NCBI GenBank assembly: GCA_013297655.1 | Contig: JAAFHV010000009.1 | Location: 6,685 to 70,684, forward strand | DNA: 64,000 bases | Source of the DNA: Myxococcales bacterium | GTDB taxonomy: Bacteria > Myxococcota_A > Polyangia > Polyangiales > Polyangiaceae | Direction: 5' to 3' | Shown: piece after piece, positions 50,819-61,042 of the stretch | How positions within the stretch are numbered: position 1 is the first letter of the stretch | Layout: every line of letters begins with the position of its first letter | Translations under genes and position numbers: made by a program | The notes under the pieces: generated by a model | What the model was told of the DNA's origin: nothing | The model's input: only the letters and a program-made list of their open reading frames with translations | Databases searched by the model: none

Positions 50819-52306
50819 TCAGCCGCGTTCGCGTTCGCGTTCGGCCTCTACCGTGGGGGCCTCAGCCTCGCTCGCCACCTTCGCATCGACGGGAGGCTCG
50901 CCGGCGGGGAGCTCACTCGCCGGGCTCACGGCCACCTTCGGCTCGCTCGCGGCGACGGCCACCTTCGGCTCGCTCGCGGCGACGGCCACCTTCGGCTCGC
51001 TCGCGGCGACGGCCACCTTCGGCTCGCTCGCGGCGACGGCCACCTTCGGCTCGCTCGCTAGCTTCTGGTCACTTTCCTTCTGGTCACTTGCAAGCTCCCC
51101 CACCGCGACATTCGGCTCGGACGGGACGGCCTTTTCGGCCTTTTCGGGCGCCTTGGGCTCGCTCACGACCACGTTCTTCGGGACCACCGGTGCGGAGGTG
51201 CCTTCACCCTCGTCCGCTCGTTTCTGGGCGCGGGTCGTGATGAGATCGCTCCACATCGCGCGGCCGTCTCGCGAGGCACGCACGAGCAAGAGCCCCGAGA
51301 CCAAGCAGAAGAGCGCCGGAAGTGGCACGTCGAGGCGACCTTGGGAGCCGAGCGCGAGCGCGAGCCCCACCGCGACGGTGGTCACCTGGTTACGCTGAAC
51401 GATCGCGACGAGCGCGAGGAAGATGCCCGTGGGGAGCAGGTAGTGCGCGACCGGGCCGAGGAAAAAGGGCTCCGGGCTCGGCGCCCCGCGCGCGATCGAC
51501 GCGGCCAAGATCGCGCCGATCGGACCCGCGAACGCGGGCTTCCGCGCGGCGAGGTAAGTAACAAAAAAACCCAACACCAACGCCAGGTTAGCGACGACAC
51601 GCCCTTGCACCCGGCCGCGGGTTGCGAAGTACGCGACGGCGACGAGCTGCGCGAAGCCCATCGCGACGACGGCGAGGGTCGCGAACGTGCGGGCGACGCC
51701 GAGGGAGAAGCCCTCGCTGGCGAACGAAGCCAAGCTCCAGCCGAACGCGCGAAAGAGCCCCGAGAGGCCGACCATGCCGAGCACGAACGCCGGGGCCCTG
51801 GTGTGTGGAGCGCGCAGGCTCGTGACTGCCGCGACGAGGGCGAAGACCGCAGCGATGATCGCGAGGATCGCCTGCGGGATCGCGATGAGGCGCGTGGAGA
51901 TGGAAGGCGCGGCGAGGCCGACGACCACCACGCTGAGCGCGAGCAGGGTGTAGCGCGCGAGGCCGAGCTCCGTGCGCAGGATGAGCTCGTACCCGAAGGT
52001 GCTCGTGAGAAGGAGCAATCCCGCGAACGAGAGGTATCCGGCCATCGCCGTGATGCGCTCGCCCCAGACCGCCTGTGCCTCCGCCACCGACCCGAGGAGA
52101 CCCGGGAGCACGAGGACCCCCAGCACCGCCGCGACGAGGCTGACGATCGCGACCCCTCGAACGAACGCATCCGAAGGACGAGCGAGCGCGGGTGGCTCTG
52201 CGGCGGGCTCGCCCCCGTCGTTTCCTTCGCGTCGCTCGCGCGCGCCTTCCGAAACGGGCGGCAGGCCGTAGAGGGTGGCTTCGGCGATGGGCTCGATTTT
52301 CGACAC
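50819..52306 (-). CDS. multi-pass membrane protein with repetitive EPKVAVAAS tail
   Basis: A 495-aa protein. Residues about 45-385 contain 10 or more hydrophobic helices; the C-terminal 115 residues are cytoplasmic and low-complexity, with four to five copies of ASEPKVAVA plus Lys/Glu-rich flanks. No family recognised. Start is GTG 52306 with AAGGG upstream; a longer frame to 52546 has no support. Tail repeats arise from 27-bp DNA repeats (50930-51060). Confidence 0.7.
   Translation of the reverse strand: MSKIEPIAEATLYGLPPVSEGARERREGNDGGEPAAEPPALARPSDAFVRGVAIVSLVAAVLGVLVLPGLLGSVAEAQAVWGERITAMAGYLSFAGLLLLTSTFGYELILRTELGLARYTLLALSVVVVGLAAPSISTRLIAIPQAILAIIAAVFALVAAVTSLRAPHTRAPAFVLGMVGLSGLFRAFGWSLASFASEGFSLGVARTFATLAVVAMGFAQLVAVAYFATRGRVQGRVVANLALVLGFFVTYLAARKPAFAGPIGAILAASIARGAPSPEPFFLGPVAHYLLPTGIFLALVAIVQRNQVTTVAVGLALALGSQGRLDVPLPALFCLVSGLLLVRASRDGRAMWSDLITTRAQKRADEGEGTSAPVVPKNVVVSEPKAPEKAEKAVPSEPNVAVGELASDQKESDQKLASEPKVAVAASEPKVAVAASEPKVAVAASEPKVAVAASEPKVAVSPASELPAGEPPVDAKVASEAEAPTVEAERERERG
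50930..51060 (+). repeat. 27-bp tandem repeats inside a coding tail
   Basis: Four perfect copies plus a partial copy, starting at 50930, 50957, 50984, 51011 and 51038. Each encodes ASEPKVAVA on the minus strand. Copy number is likely variable by slippage. Confidence 0.85.
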
Positions 52307-52383
52307 GGGCCCTTGGCACTCTACCCCAAAAAAAGTTTCGTCTCGTCCGCGAAACCCGTGCCTGGTCGTTGCGTAGCGCGGGC

Positions 52384-53184
52384 ATGAGCTCGACGTCGTC
52401 GCGATGCGGATGGGCCTCCCGCGAGGCAGGCGCGTGCCTGGTGGCGCTCGTCGTCGCCGGGTGCACGAGCCCACCCCCCGCTGGCGCTCCGCAGAAAGAA
52501 GCACCGCCAGCGACGCCGATGGGCGCTCCGCGCGCGGAGACCCCACCCGCCACCCGCTCCCCCGTCGTCGTCGAGCTGTTCTCGTCCGAAGGCTGCTCGA
52601 GCTGTCCGAGCGCGGAGGACGTGCTTCGTGATCTGGAGGGCGACCCCACGATCGTGCCGCTCGAGCTCCACGTCGACTACTGGAACGGCCTCGGGTGGGC
52701 CGATCCGTTCTCGAAGGCGGCGTTCACCGAACGTCAGCGCGTGTACTCTGCACGCATGAAGAAGGACGGGATCTACACGCCGCAAGCGATCGTGAACGGC
52801 GCACACGACCTCGTCGGGTCCGACCGGCGCGGGCTGCTCGCCGCCGTCGCCCGCGCGAGGGAGAACGCGCGCGATACGTCTGCCGTCACCCTCGTACGCG
52901 AGGGAGACGCGCTGGTGGTCACGGTCGTACGCGCGCCCGCGGAAGGCGCCGAGGTGCGCCTCTTCACGGCCGAGAGCGGCCTCGTCTCCAAAGTGACGCG
53001 CGGAGAGAACGCCGGCCAACGCCTCGTGCACGCGCCGGTCGTCCGCGCGATCGACGAGCTCGGGAGCGCGAAGGTCGGGAGCACGATCAGGATCGCGCGC
53101 CCGAAAGCCCCGCACACGAGGTACGCCGTCACCGTCGCCGACACGCGGACATGGGAGATCGTCGCCGCCTCCACCACCGAGTGA
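52384..53184 (+). CDS. DUF1223 thioredoxin-like lipoprotein
   Basis: A 266-aa protein with lipoprotein signal (LVALVVAGCTS), a Pro/Ala linker, and the DUF1223 signature VVELFSSEGCSSCPSAEDVL (CxxC), ELHVDYWNGLGWADPFSKAA, and YTPQAIVNGAHDLVGSDR. The C-terminal half is a beta domain. DUF1223 proteins have a thioredoxin-like fold; biochemical role is not established. Confidence 0.85.
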   Translation: MSSTSSRCGWASREAGACLVALVVAGCTSPPPAGAPQKEAPPATPMGAPRAETPPATRSPVVVELFSSEGCSSCPSAEDVLRDLEGDPTIVPLELHVDYWNGLGWADPFSKAAFTERQRVYSARMKKDGIYTPQAIVNGAHDLVGSDRRGLLAAVARARENARDTSAVTLVREGDALVVTVVRAPAEGAEVRLFTAESGLVSKVTRGENAGQRLVHAPVVRAIDELGSAKVGSTIRIARPKAPHTRYAVTVADTRTWEIVAASTTE

Positions 53185-53228
53185 GCTCGCGCGTGTTGAG
53201 TGCGCCCTACACATAAACACGAGGCGCC

Positions 53229-53891
53229 CTATTTTTCCGGCGCGGGAGCGGCATCGGGCTCGGTGCGGCCGTCGACCACGTAGACCTCGCGGGCGCCGAA
53301 CGCCGTCACGTCCGCGGTCGCGTGGGTCACCATCACGACGATGCGCGGGTTCGCCGCGAGCTCTTCGCGAACCACGCCGCGCGCGGTCACGGCGGTAGGC
53401 TCGTCGAGGGCGGAGAAGGGCTCGTCGAGCACGAGCACGTCGCAATCACGTGCGAGCGCGCGCGCGAGGGCGACCCGCTGCGCTTCGCCGCCCGAGAACG
53501 AGCGCGGGTAGCGCGCCGATGTGTGCGCGATCCCGAGGCGATCGAGGAGGCCGAGCGCCTTGGTGGTTCCGGCGCCCCGCGCGAGCCCGAACGTGACGTT
53601 CTCGAGCGCGGTGAGGTGCGGGAACAAGCAGAGGCGTTGGAACACGGCCCCGAGGCGCCTCCGCTCCGGCGGCACGAACACGCCCTTCGCGACGTCGACC
53701 CACACGTCGTCCCCGAGGCGGAGCGTGCCCGCGCGCGGCCGCAGCGCGCCGACGAGACCTCCGACGAGAGACGATTTCCCGGCCCCCGATGGCCCTCGGA
53801 TCGCCGTCACCCCGACAGGAGCGACGAGGTCCACGGAGAGCTCGAATCCGCCCAGCTTGGCGCGAAAGGAGGCGACGAGGTCAGAGCCCAC
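53229..53891 (-). CDS. modC: molybdate-type ABC transporter ATP-binding protein (ModC-like)
   Basis: A 220-aa ABC ATPase: Walker A IRGPSGAGKSSL, Q-loop VFQRLCLFPHLT, signature SFSGGEAQRVALARALARDC, Walker B VLVLDEPFSALDEPT, H-loop MVTHATAD. It lacks the C-terminal molybdate-binding (TOBE) domain of classic ModC. GTG start overlaps the end of the permease gene by 11 bases. Assignment to molybdate comes from the ModA-like partner. Confidence 0.85.
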   Translation of the reverse strand: MGSDLVASFRAKLGGFELSVDLVAPVGVTAIRGPSGAGKSSLVGGLVGALRPRAGTLRLGDDVWVDVAKGVFVPPERRRLGAVFQRLCLFPHLTALENVTFGLARGAGTTKALGLLDRLGIAHTSARYPRSFSGGEAQRVALARALARDCDVLVLDEPFSALDEPTAVTARGVVREELAANPRIVVMVTHATADVTAFGAREVYVVDGRTEPDAAPAPEK

Positions 53892-54588
53892 GCGCTCTCC
53901 TCTCGACGATCACGTTGGTCGCGAAGAGAGCGACGAACGACACCAGCGCGAGCACGACGATCATGAGCGTCGCGTCGGACTCCTTGCCGGCGACCGCCGC
54001 GTCGTAAATCGCCATGCTCGCGGTCTGCGTGCTCCCGGGCGTGTCGCCAGCGACCATGAGCGTCGCGCCGAAGTCGCCGAGGGCACGCGCGAAGGCGAGC
54101 CCGAGCGCGGCCGCGATCCCACGCGACGCGAGCGGCAGCTCGACCCGAACGAGAGCCTCGAGCGGCGTTTTTCCCAGTGTTCGCGCGGCGATCACGAGCT
54201 CGGCGTCGACCGCCGCGAACGCGGAGCGCCCGAACTTCACCACCAGCGGCAAGGCCGAGATCGCGGCCGCGATGACCGCGCCCTTGCGCGAAAAAACGAG
54301 CCGGTCGCCGGTGACCGCAGCGTACGCGCGGCCCACGACGCCGTGGCGCCCGAGGAGCACGAGCAAGAAGTACCCGAGCACCGTCGGTGGCATCACCAGC
54401 GGCAACGAGACCAACGCGTCGAGCACCTCGCGACCCAGGAATTTGCGGCGCGCGAGCGCCCACGCGAGCGGCAGCCCCACGAGCGCGGCGAGCACCGTCG
54501 CGAAGCTCGCGATCTCGAACGAGAGCACGAGAGGCCCGCTCGCGCCCGCCGAGACGCCGACCGCGCCGGACATTCCCGGGTCCGTCAC
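53881..54588 (-). CDS. modB: molybdate ABC transporter permease (ModB-like)
   Basis: A 235-aa permease with five or six helices and the ABC-coupling loop AARTLGKTPLEALVRVELPL, then RGIAAALGLAFARALGDFGA and LMVAGDTPG, typical of ModB/CysT permeases. I favour the GTG at 54588 (GAGG six bases upstream); ATG 54573 is also possible. Middle gene of the modABC operon. Confidence 0.85.
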   Translation of the reverse strand: MTDPGMSGAVGVSAGASGPLVLSFEIASFATVLAALVGLPLAWALARRKFLGREVLDALVSLPLVMPPTVLGYFLLVLLGRHGVVGRAYAAVTGDRLVFSRKGAVIAAAISALPLVVKFGRSAFAAVDAELVIAARTLGKTPLEALVRVELPLASRGIAAALGLAFARALGDFGATLMVAGDTPGSTQTASMAIYDAAVAGKESDATLMIVVLALVSFVALFATNVIVERRARGL

Positions 54589-54616
54589 GATCGCCTCGCC
54601 CCCAATCGACGCGCGC

Positions 54617-55411
54617 TCAGGGCTTCGGCTCCGGCAGCTCGAACCCGTACGACGCGAGGATGCGACGCCCCTCGGGCCCGCGCACGAACGCGGAGAACGC
54701 GGCCGCACGCGCGTGGCCCTTCGTGGACGTGCCGCACGCGACCATCGTCTGCACGAGAGGCGCGTAGCCGTCGCGCGGGACCGAAAGCACCTGCGCGGGC
54801 GGGAGCGCCCCCACGAGCGCCTTCGACGCGAACGCGCAGTCGGCGTTCCCGCTGCGTGCAAACTGCAGGCTTTCTCCCACGTTCCCGGCGAACACGAGCT
54901 TCGGACGCAGGGTCGTCGCGAGGCCGGCGCGTGCCAGCGCGTCCATCGCCGCGCGCCCGTACGGCGCGTGCTCGGGGCTCGCGACGGCGACCGTGCGCAC
55001 CTTCGCGTCGGCGAGGCTCGCGAGATCGTTCGGCGCGCCCGCGGGGCACACGAGGACGAGGGTGCCCCGTGCGTAGGGGGCCGACGTCGCGCCGTCGCAC
55101 ACCCCGGACGCCACCACCGCGTCGGCATACGACGCGTCGGCAGAAGCGAAGAGATCGAACGGAGCTCCCTCCGTGACCTGCTTGGCGAGCACCCCGGAGG
55201 AACCGAACGTCAGCTCGACGCGGACGTGCGACTCGCGCGTGAACGCCTCCGCGATGACCGGAAACGCCGCGCCCAGGTCGCTCGCCGCGGCGACCCGAAC
55301 GACCTCTTCCCCAGGCTCGGGCTCGCTCGTGGTGCGCTTGCACGAGCACGTCGCGAACGCGATCACGAGCGCGACGACACGAACGACATGAGCGCGAGGA
55401 GCACGTTCCAC
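54617..55411 (-). CDS. modA: molybdate-binding lipoprotein (ModA-like)
   Basis: A 264-aa substrate-binding lipoprotein: hydrophobic signal with lipobox (LVIAFATCSCK), then VRVAAASDLGAAFPVIAEAF, ELTFGSSGVLAKQVTEGAPF, DLFASAD, and GNVGESLQFARSGNADCAFA, the ModA fold with oxyanion-binding Ser residues. I chose the GTG at 55411 so that the signal peptide is N-terminal; the frame is open to 55513. It captures molybdate (or tungstate) for ModBC. Confidence 0.85.
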   Translation of the reverse strand: MERAPRAHVVRVVALVIAFATCSCKRTTSEPEPGEEVVRVAAASDLGAAFPVIAEAFTRESHVRVELTFGSSGVLAKQVTEGAPFDLFASADASYADAVVASGVCDGATSAPYARGTLVLVCPAGAPNDLASLADAKVRTVAVASPEHAPYGRAAMDALARAGLATTLRPKLVFAGNVGESLQFARSGNADCAFASKALVGALPPAQVLSVPRDGYAPLVQTMVACGTSTKGHARAAAFSAFVRGPEGRRILASYGFELPEPKP

Positions 55412-55529
55412 GAGGCGCGCGAGTCTACCCCAGAGGCGCGCGAGCCGCTCGGCCGAGCCGGCCCGATTTGCACAAAAACCTACGCAGATACGAACAGTTG
55501 CACAAACGGCCATTGACGACCACAGGCGC

Positions 55530-57185
55530 TCAGGGAGCGCCGTGGCGAGTCTCGGTGGGGTTCCCCGGCGCGCGCTCTTCGGTAGGGACCGGCGGCTTGC
55601 CGGGGGCCTCGACCGGCGGCGCGGCGGGCGGGAGGTTCAGCATGAAGGGCCGCGCGTTCATCGTCGAGCACGCGAAGACCTCGTCGCGATGGAACTCCCA
55701 GTGGAGGTACACGTTGCCGTCGGTCGACACGATCGCGCTCGGAGCCGGTCCGAACGGCGACGCGCGCTTCACCGAGTCGAGGGCCGCCACGTCGAACGCG
55801 GTGACGCCGCTCGCTTTCACGACGCCCATCTTCACGATCTCGCCGTTCTTCGGGCCGACCACGATCTCGAGGTGCGTGACGAGGCGCGGGTTCGCGAGGG
55901 GGTGCGAGCTCGGGAGCCCGTCGAGCGACCCGAGGAAGCTGTCGGCGAAGATGGGGTGGATGCGGTTGTGGATGGTGTTGAGGTACGTAGCGAAGGGGAC
56001 GCGCGCCGCGTTGAGGGCGGTCTGGTTGCCCGGCTTCACCGTGGTGACGTAGTTCTCGATCGCGCTCCGCCAGCGCTCGAAGTTCGAGGCCTGGAAGGTG
56101 CCGCGGTGCTCGCTCTTGCGACGCTCGCCATCGGCCACCCGCTCGCGGCGGAGCTGGTCGGCGCCGACGGCCGCGATGACCGTGGCCTGGTTCAAGTTCA
56201 AGTTCACGGTGCCGGGCGCGGCCTTCGCCCCGAGACCGAGGGCGAGCCCGCCCTTTTGCCCGGAGGTGGGCGGCTTCGAAGAGCTGCCCGCGCCGCCCTG
56301 ATTTCCCGAGCCGGAGCCGCCTGGTCGCGTGGGGTCGAACGTCCAACCCTTGGCTCCTTGCGCCACCTCGGGGGTGGGCTGCGACGCGCCACCAGGTGTG
56401 TCTTCGCTCGGCTTTTGTGCAGGAGAAGGCGTAGACGCGGTGCGCCCGTCGCCGCCCGATTTGGCCTGCGCCGGATCGTTGGGGCTCACCTTCGCGACCG
56501 GCTTCGGCGCGGGCTGGATGTCGAACTCGGTGCCCTTGTCGCCGGGGGCGCGGTTCTTCTCGCCGGGGGTGTTGTCGCTGTCGGCGATCTTGGTGCGCTG
56601 GCTGTCGCCCACGGTCTCCTTCGGACCTGCGTGCTGGCCGGCGGGAGTGGGATCCTTGTCGTCTTGGTCGTGCGAGGTTTGTGTCGCGACAGTTTCCTTG
56701 TCGACCTTGTTCGCGTCGTCCGAGATGAACTTGGCGTTCGGGTTGTCGTCCTGCGCGGGCTTCGCGTGTTGCTTCACCGCGATGCGCTGATCTTTCGGCG
56801 GCGGCGGGATCGGAGGAGGCGGCGTGGTCGGGGTGGGCGGCACCACGACGACCTTCTTGTCTTCCTTCTTCTCGTCGGGCTTCTTCTCGGGCTCGGGCTT
56901 CTTCGGGTCTTCCTTCTTCGCCTCGGGAGGCTTGGGAAGCGTCTCCGCGGGCGCGTTCGGCTCGGTGGGAGGGATGTCGCTTTCGGACGCGGCGCCGAGC
57001 TCGATCACCTTGTCGGCCTCGCGGGCCTTGCCGCGCGCTTGCGACGCCATCTTCGAGAAGAACGCGGAGTCCTCGTGGGCCTTCGCGACCTCGTTGCCGC
57101 CTTGACCTAGCGCGTAGTGCGCGCACACGGCCGCGCAGACCCAGAGGATCAGCGGCGTGGTGGCGGACTCGCGTGCGGCGGCCAT
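55530..57185 (-). CDS. TonB/AgmX-like protein with long Pro/Lys-rich linker
   Basis: A 551-aa protein: short N-terminal hydrophobic helix (TPLILWVCAAVCAHYALG), about 260 residues of Pro/Lys/Glu/Asp-rich linker, then a TonB C-terminal-like domain (about 430-530, LVTHLEIVVGPKNGEIVKMG ... FDVAALDSVKRASPFGPAPS). Similar proteins in myxobacteria are annotated as energy transducers or gliding-motility AgmX-like factors. No ExbBD or motility gene is adjacent, so the role is open. Confidence 0.75.
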   Translation of the reverse strand: MAAARESATTPLILWVCAAVCAHYALGQGGNEVAKAHEDSAFFSKMASQARGKAREADKVIELGAASESDIPPTEPNAPAETLPKPPEAKKEDPKKPEPEKKPDEKKEDKKVVVVPPTPTTPPPPIPPPPKDQRIAVKQHAKPAQDDNPNAKFISDDANKVDKETVATQTSHDQDDKDPTPAGQHAGPKETVGDSQRTKIADSDNTPGEKNRAPGDKGTEFDIQPAPKPVAKVSPNDPAQAKSGGDGRTASTPSPAQKPSEDTPGGASQPTPEVAQGAKGWTFDPTRPGGSGSGNQGGAGSSSKPPTSGQKGGLALGLGAKAAPGTVNLNLNQATVIAAVGADQLRRERVADGERRKSEHRGTFQASNFERWRSAIENYVTTVKPGNQTALNAARVPFATYLNTIHNRIHPIFADSFLGSLDGLPSSHPLANPRLVTHLEIVVGPKNGEIVKMGVVKASGVTAFDVAALDSVKRASPFGPAPSAIVSTDGNVYLHWEFHRDEVFACSTMNARPFMLNLPPAAPPVEAPGKPPVPTEERAPGNPTETRHGAP

Positions 57186-57479
57186 CGAACTTGGGGTTCC
57201 CTCGCGGCGCGAGCGGAACGCCCACGCTCAAGCAAGATAACACCCGTACGGGCCAGCGGAAAGCGACCGACGAAAGGTTCCATCGGGGTCCCTCGAACAC
57301 GGATCCTCGGGGATTTCCCCGGATTCGTGGGCCACGCGAGACATGCGCCCTTTTGCCTCACCCCGACGCACCGACGACGCCGGCGCGCAAGCCATCGGAA
57401 TCACGACGACGAGGGTGCGGGTTTTGCGCGTGACGCTCGGCCTCGTTGCGCGCGGAGTCTCACGAAGTAAACTGCCGGC

Positions 57480-57911
57480 ATGGCACTTCGACTTTGCGCC
57501 GGTTGCTCCCGGCACGTAAAAACCGCGGACACAGCGTGTCCCTTCTGTGGCGCGACGAGCAACGCCGCAGTCGCTTCGCCACGCTCGCGCGCCACCCGCG
57601 CCGCCATGGTCTTCGGCGGCGCCGTCATGGTGAGCGGAGCCGTCGCGTGCTCCACGGAATCCGCCGTTCCCCTCTATGGCGCGCCCGTGCCCACGTCCTC
57701 CGCGACGGACACCCCCACCGCCGTCCCGCTCTACGGAGCGCCCGCCCCGGACGGCGGCCCGAACGACACCGACGGAAGCGTCGCGCCGCTCTATGGCGCG
57801 CCCGCCGACGCGTCGGTCGTCGACGCGGCTCCAGAAAGCGACGCCGGCAAGGAAGACGCAGGACGCGACGGCTCGGCCGCCCCGCTCTACGGTGTCCCAC
57901 CGCCCATCTGA
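57480..57911 (+). CDS. zinc-ribbon protein with lipobox and PLYGAP repeats
   Basis: A 143-aa protein. Residues 1-30 form a zinc ribbon (LCAGCSRHVKTADTACPFCG), followed by a hydrophobic segment ending SGAVACS, then four copies of a PLYGAP motif (VPLYGAPVP, VPLYGAPAP, APLYGAPAD, APLYGVPPP) separated by Asp/Ala/Thr-rich spacers. The combination of a cytoplasmic ribbon with a membrane/lipobox-like segment is seen in myxobacteria; function unknown. The 57186-57479 and 57912-58085 gaps hold no other gene. Confidence 0.75.
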   Translation: MALRLCAGCSRHVKTADTACPFCGATSNAAVASPRSRATRAAMVFGGAVMVSGAVACSTESAVPLYGAPVPTSSATDTPTAVPLYGAPAPDGGPNDTDGSVAPLYGAPADASVVDAAPESDAGKEDAGRDGSAAPLYGVPPPI

Positions 57912-58085
57912 CGCCGTCACCCTGGTTTTTCCACTGCGCGACGCCCCGAGCCGATCGGGTGCGTCGCGCTTCTTCGTGCCCGCTTCGGTGCGGTCGGGTG
58001 GCATCGGCGCCCTTCGCCCGCGGCTGACTTGGATGCTCTTTGTCGTTCTCGGGAGGGGGGCCGGCCGCGTAAGGTGTCGGCCACC

Positions 58086-59189
<1,104 letters not shown>

Positions 59190-59199
59190 GCGAGTTTTT

Positions 59200-59219
59200 G
59201 CGGCTGCTCGAGCAGCCGC
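59200..59219. repeat. 20-bp perfect palindrome between gcvT and gcvH
   Basis: GCGGCTGCTCGAGCAGCCGC is fully self-complementary. A T5 run precedes rather than follows it on the coding strand, so it does not look like a terminator for gcvT; it may be an mRNA hairpin or a protein-binding dyad. Confidence 0.5.
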
Positions 59220-59252
59220 GCGCGTTTCAAGGATCCAAGGGAGAGTTTGAAC

Positions 59253-59645
59253 ATGAGCACTACGTTTCCGGCCGACCTCAAGTACACGAAGGACCACGAG
59301 TGGACGAAAAAGACCGACGCAGGCCTCCTCGTCGGGATCACGTCGTTCGCGGTCGAGCAGCTCGGCGACATCACCCTCGTCAGCCTCGACGTCAAGGTCG
59401 GTGACACCCTCGCCGCCGGCAAAGCGTTCGGCACGATCGAGAGCGTCAAGACGCTCAGCGATCTCTACGCGCCGGTCGCGGGCAAGATCGTCCGCATCAA
59501 CACCGACCTCACCGACAAGCCCGAGCTCGTGAACGAAGATTGTTACGGCAAGGCGTGGATGATCGAGATCGCGCCGTCGGACGCGAGCGCCGAAGGCCTC
59601 CTCGACGTCGCCGCGTACAAAGCTCACGTCGACGCGAGTGGCTGA
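59253..59645 (+). CDS. gcvH: glycine cleavage H-protein
   Basis: A 130-aa lipoyl carrier: YTKDHEWTKKTDAGLLVGIT, FAVEQLGDITLVSLDVKVGD, and TIESVKTLSDLYAPVAG with the lipoylated Lys at about residue 66. ATG 59253 is preceded by AAGGGAG. It shuttles the aminomethyl group between P-, T- and L-proteins. Its TGA lies inside the start of the next gene, suggesting coupling. Confidence 0.95.
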   Translation: MSTTFPADLKYTKDHEWTKKTDAGLLVGITSFAVEQLGDITLVSLDVKVGDTLAAGKAFGTIESVKTLSDLYAPVAGKIVRINTDLTDKPELVNEDCYGKAWMIEIAPSDASAEGLLDVAAYKAHVDASG

Positions 59646-60108
59646 TCTCCTTCACTGCCCGCGTTGCACCTCGCGCGCGAACGACGCGGCCCTCGGGCCC
59701 TACCGTCGTTCCGCGCGACGCGACGACGCCGATGGTCCCTCCGGGGACCCGGTCGTGCTCGTGCGCCGTGGGCACCCGGCCGGAGTCGACGTGCACGCCT
59801 GCGGGGGCTGCGGCGGCCATTTCGTGAGCTACGAGACGATGGTCCGCCTCGAGGCCTTCGGACGCGGGAAATCGAGCCCCCACGAGGTCGCGCGACGCGC
59901 CTACGACCGTGCCCGCGACGAGGTCACGTGCGCCAAGTGCGGCGGCGACACCGCGCGTAGGAAGTGGGGAGTCGAGGGGCTCACCTTCGTCGACGTGTGC
60001 GTCGACTTCGACTGCCGCGGGGTGTGGCTCGACGAGAGCGAGCTCGAGGCCGTGTCCGGCGCGAGCGCGTTCACGCCGCCCGAAGCGCCGTCGACGCACG
60101 AACGTTAA
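59638..60108 (+). CDS. zf-TFIIB-type zinc ribbon protein
   Basis: A 156-aa protein with two Cys4-type zinc ribbons: CPRC near the N-terminus with CGGCGGHFVSYETMVRLE, and CAKCGGDTARRKW followed by CVDFDCRGVWLDESELEAV. The GVWLDESEL pattern is typical of zf-TFIIB family proteins, common and uncharacterised in bacteria. GTG 59638 overlaps the gcvH end by eight bases. Confidence 0.8.
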   Translation: MADLLHCPRCTSRANDAALGPYRRSARRDDADGPSGDPVVLVRRGHPAGVDVHACGGCGGHFVSYETMVRLEAFGRGKSSPHEVARRAYDRARDEVTCAKCGGDTARRKWGVEGLTFVDVCVDFDCRGVWLDESELEAVSGASAFTPPEAPSTHER

Positions 60109-60118
60109 CGCATGCAGA

Positions 60119-61042
60119 TTACATAAATTCCGGTGACGGCCGCGGCGCTCTCTCGGAGAGCACCGCGAGCGACGCGCCGAGGACGAGCACGATCCCCACC
60201 ACGCCGAGCGCGTCGAGCCGCTCGTGGAGCACGAGCACCCCGAGGAGCACCGCGCACGTCGGCTCGAGGAGGGTGAGCATCGCGGCGTGGGTCGCCGGTA
60301 CGCGACGAAGGCCCCAATTGAAGAACAGACCCGCGAGCGCCCCCGGCCCGAAGCCACCCACGACGACGACCCCGATCGCGCGCGGGCTCGCCGCCGCCCA
60401 CGCTCCGCTCGGGACGGCGAGCGCGAGGAGCGGCAGGGCCACGAACCCGTGCAGCACCACGAGCTCGGTCGCCGAAAATCGGCCCGCGAGCTTCTTCGAT
60501 ACGATCACGTTCGACGCGTAAAACAAGGCGCTCGCGGCCCCGAGCGCGGCCCCGGCGACGTCGCCTGCGCCGAGAGGACCACGAAGGAGGGACGGCGCGA
60601 GCACGAGGGCGAGGCCCCCGAGGGCGACCGTCACCGCGACGAACGTGCGCGCGCGCGGCGCTTCGCGGAGGAGGAACGGCGACGCGAGCGCGACGACGAG
60701 CGGCGCGAGACAATGGGTGAGCACCGCGACCGCGACCCGCGCACGCGCGTATGCGGCGAAGAAGAGCTCGATGTTCGCGGCCGACGAGACGCCGAGCCAC
60801 GCGAGCAAGAGCCAATCACGCACGCTCGCTTTCGTCTTCGAGCGATCACGAACCAGGAACGGAGCCGAGCCCACGACGAGGGTCGCGATGACGACCACCG
60901 TCACGATCTCCTGCGCGATTTCGCCGGCCGCGTGCGCGCGACGGAGCACGAGCGGCCACGTTCCCCACGCCGCGGCGGCGCTGACGACGAGCGCGTACCC
61001 GAGCCTCCGCGACCCACGATCAGGAGATTCTTCCGCGCTCAC
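60119..61042 (-). CDS. EamA-family (DMT) membrane transporter
   Basis: A 307-aa, ten-helix transporter with two EamA halves: ALVVSAAAAWGTWPLVLRRA at the start and AALGAASALFYASNVIVSKK opening the second half, ending LHERLDALGVVGIVLVLGAS. Such proteins export amino acids or metabolites; substrate unknown. GTG 61042 overlaps the mutS stop (GTGA, 61039-61042), so the two are translationally coupled although functionally unrelated. Confidence 0.88.
   Translation of the reverse strand: MSAEESPDRGSRRLGYALVVSAAAAWGTWPLVLRRAHAAGEIAQEIVTVVVIATLVVGSAPFLVRDRSKTKASVRDWLLLAWLGVSSAANIELFFAAYARARVAVAVLTHCLAPLVVALASPFLLREAPRARTFVAVTVALGGLALVLAPSLLRGPLGAGDVAGAALGAASALFYASNVIVSKKLAGRFSATELVVLHGFVALPLLALAVPSGAWAAASPRAIGVVVVGGFGPGALAGLFFNWGLRRVPATHAAMLTLLEPTCAVLLGVLVLHERLDALGVVGIVLVLGASLAVLSERAPRPSPEFM

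Noticed and set aside
57912-58085. Glycine riboswitch upstream of gcvT
   Set aside because: I could not find the conserved glycine-aptamer core or tandem layout in the 174-bp gap.
59200-59219. Palindrome between gcvT and gcvH as an intrinsic terminator
   Set aside because: The T-run lies before the dyad on the coding strand, and gcvH follows closely as an expected operon partner.
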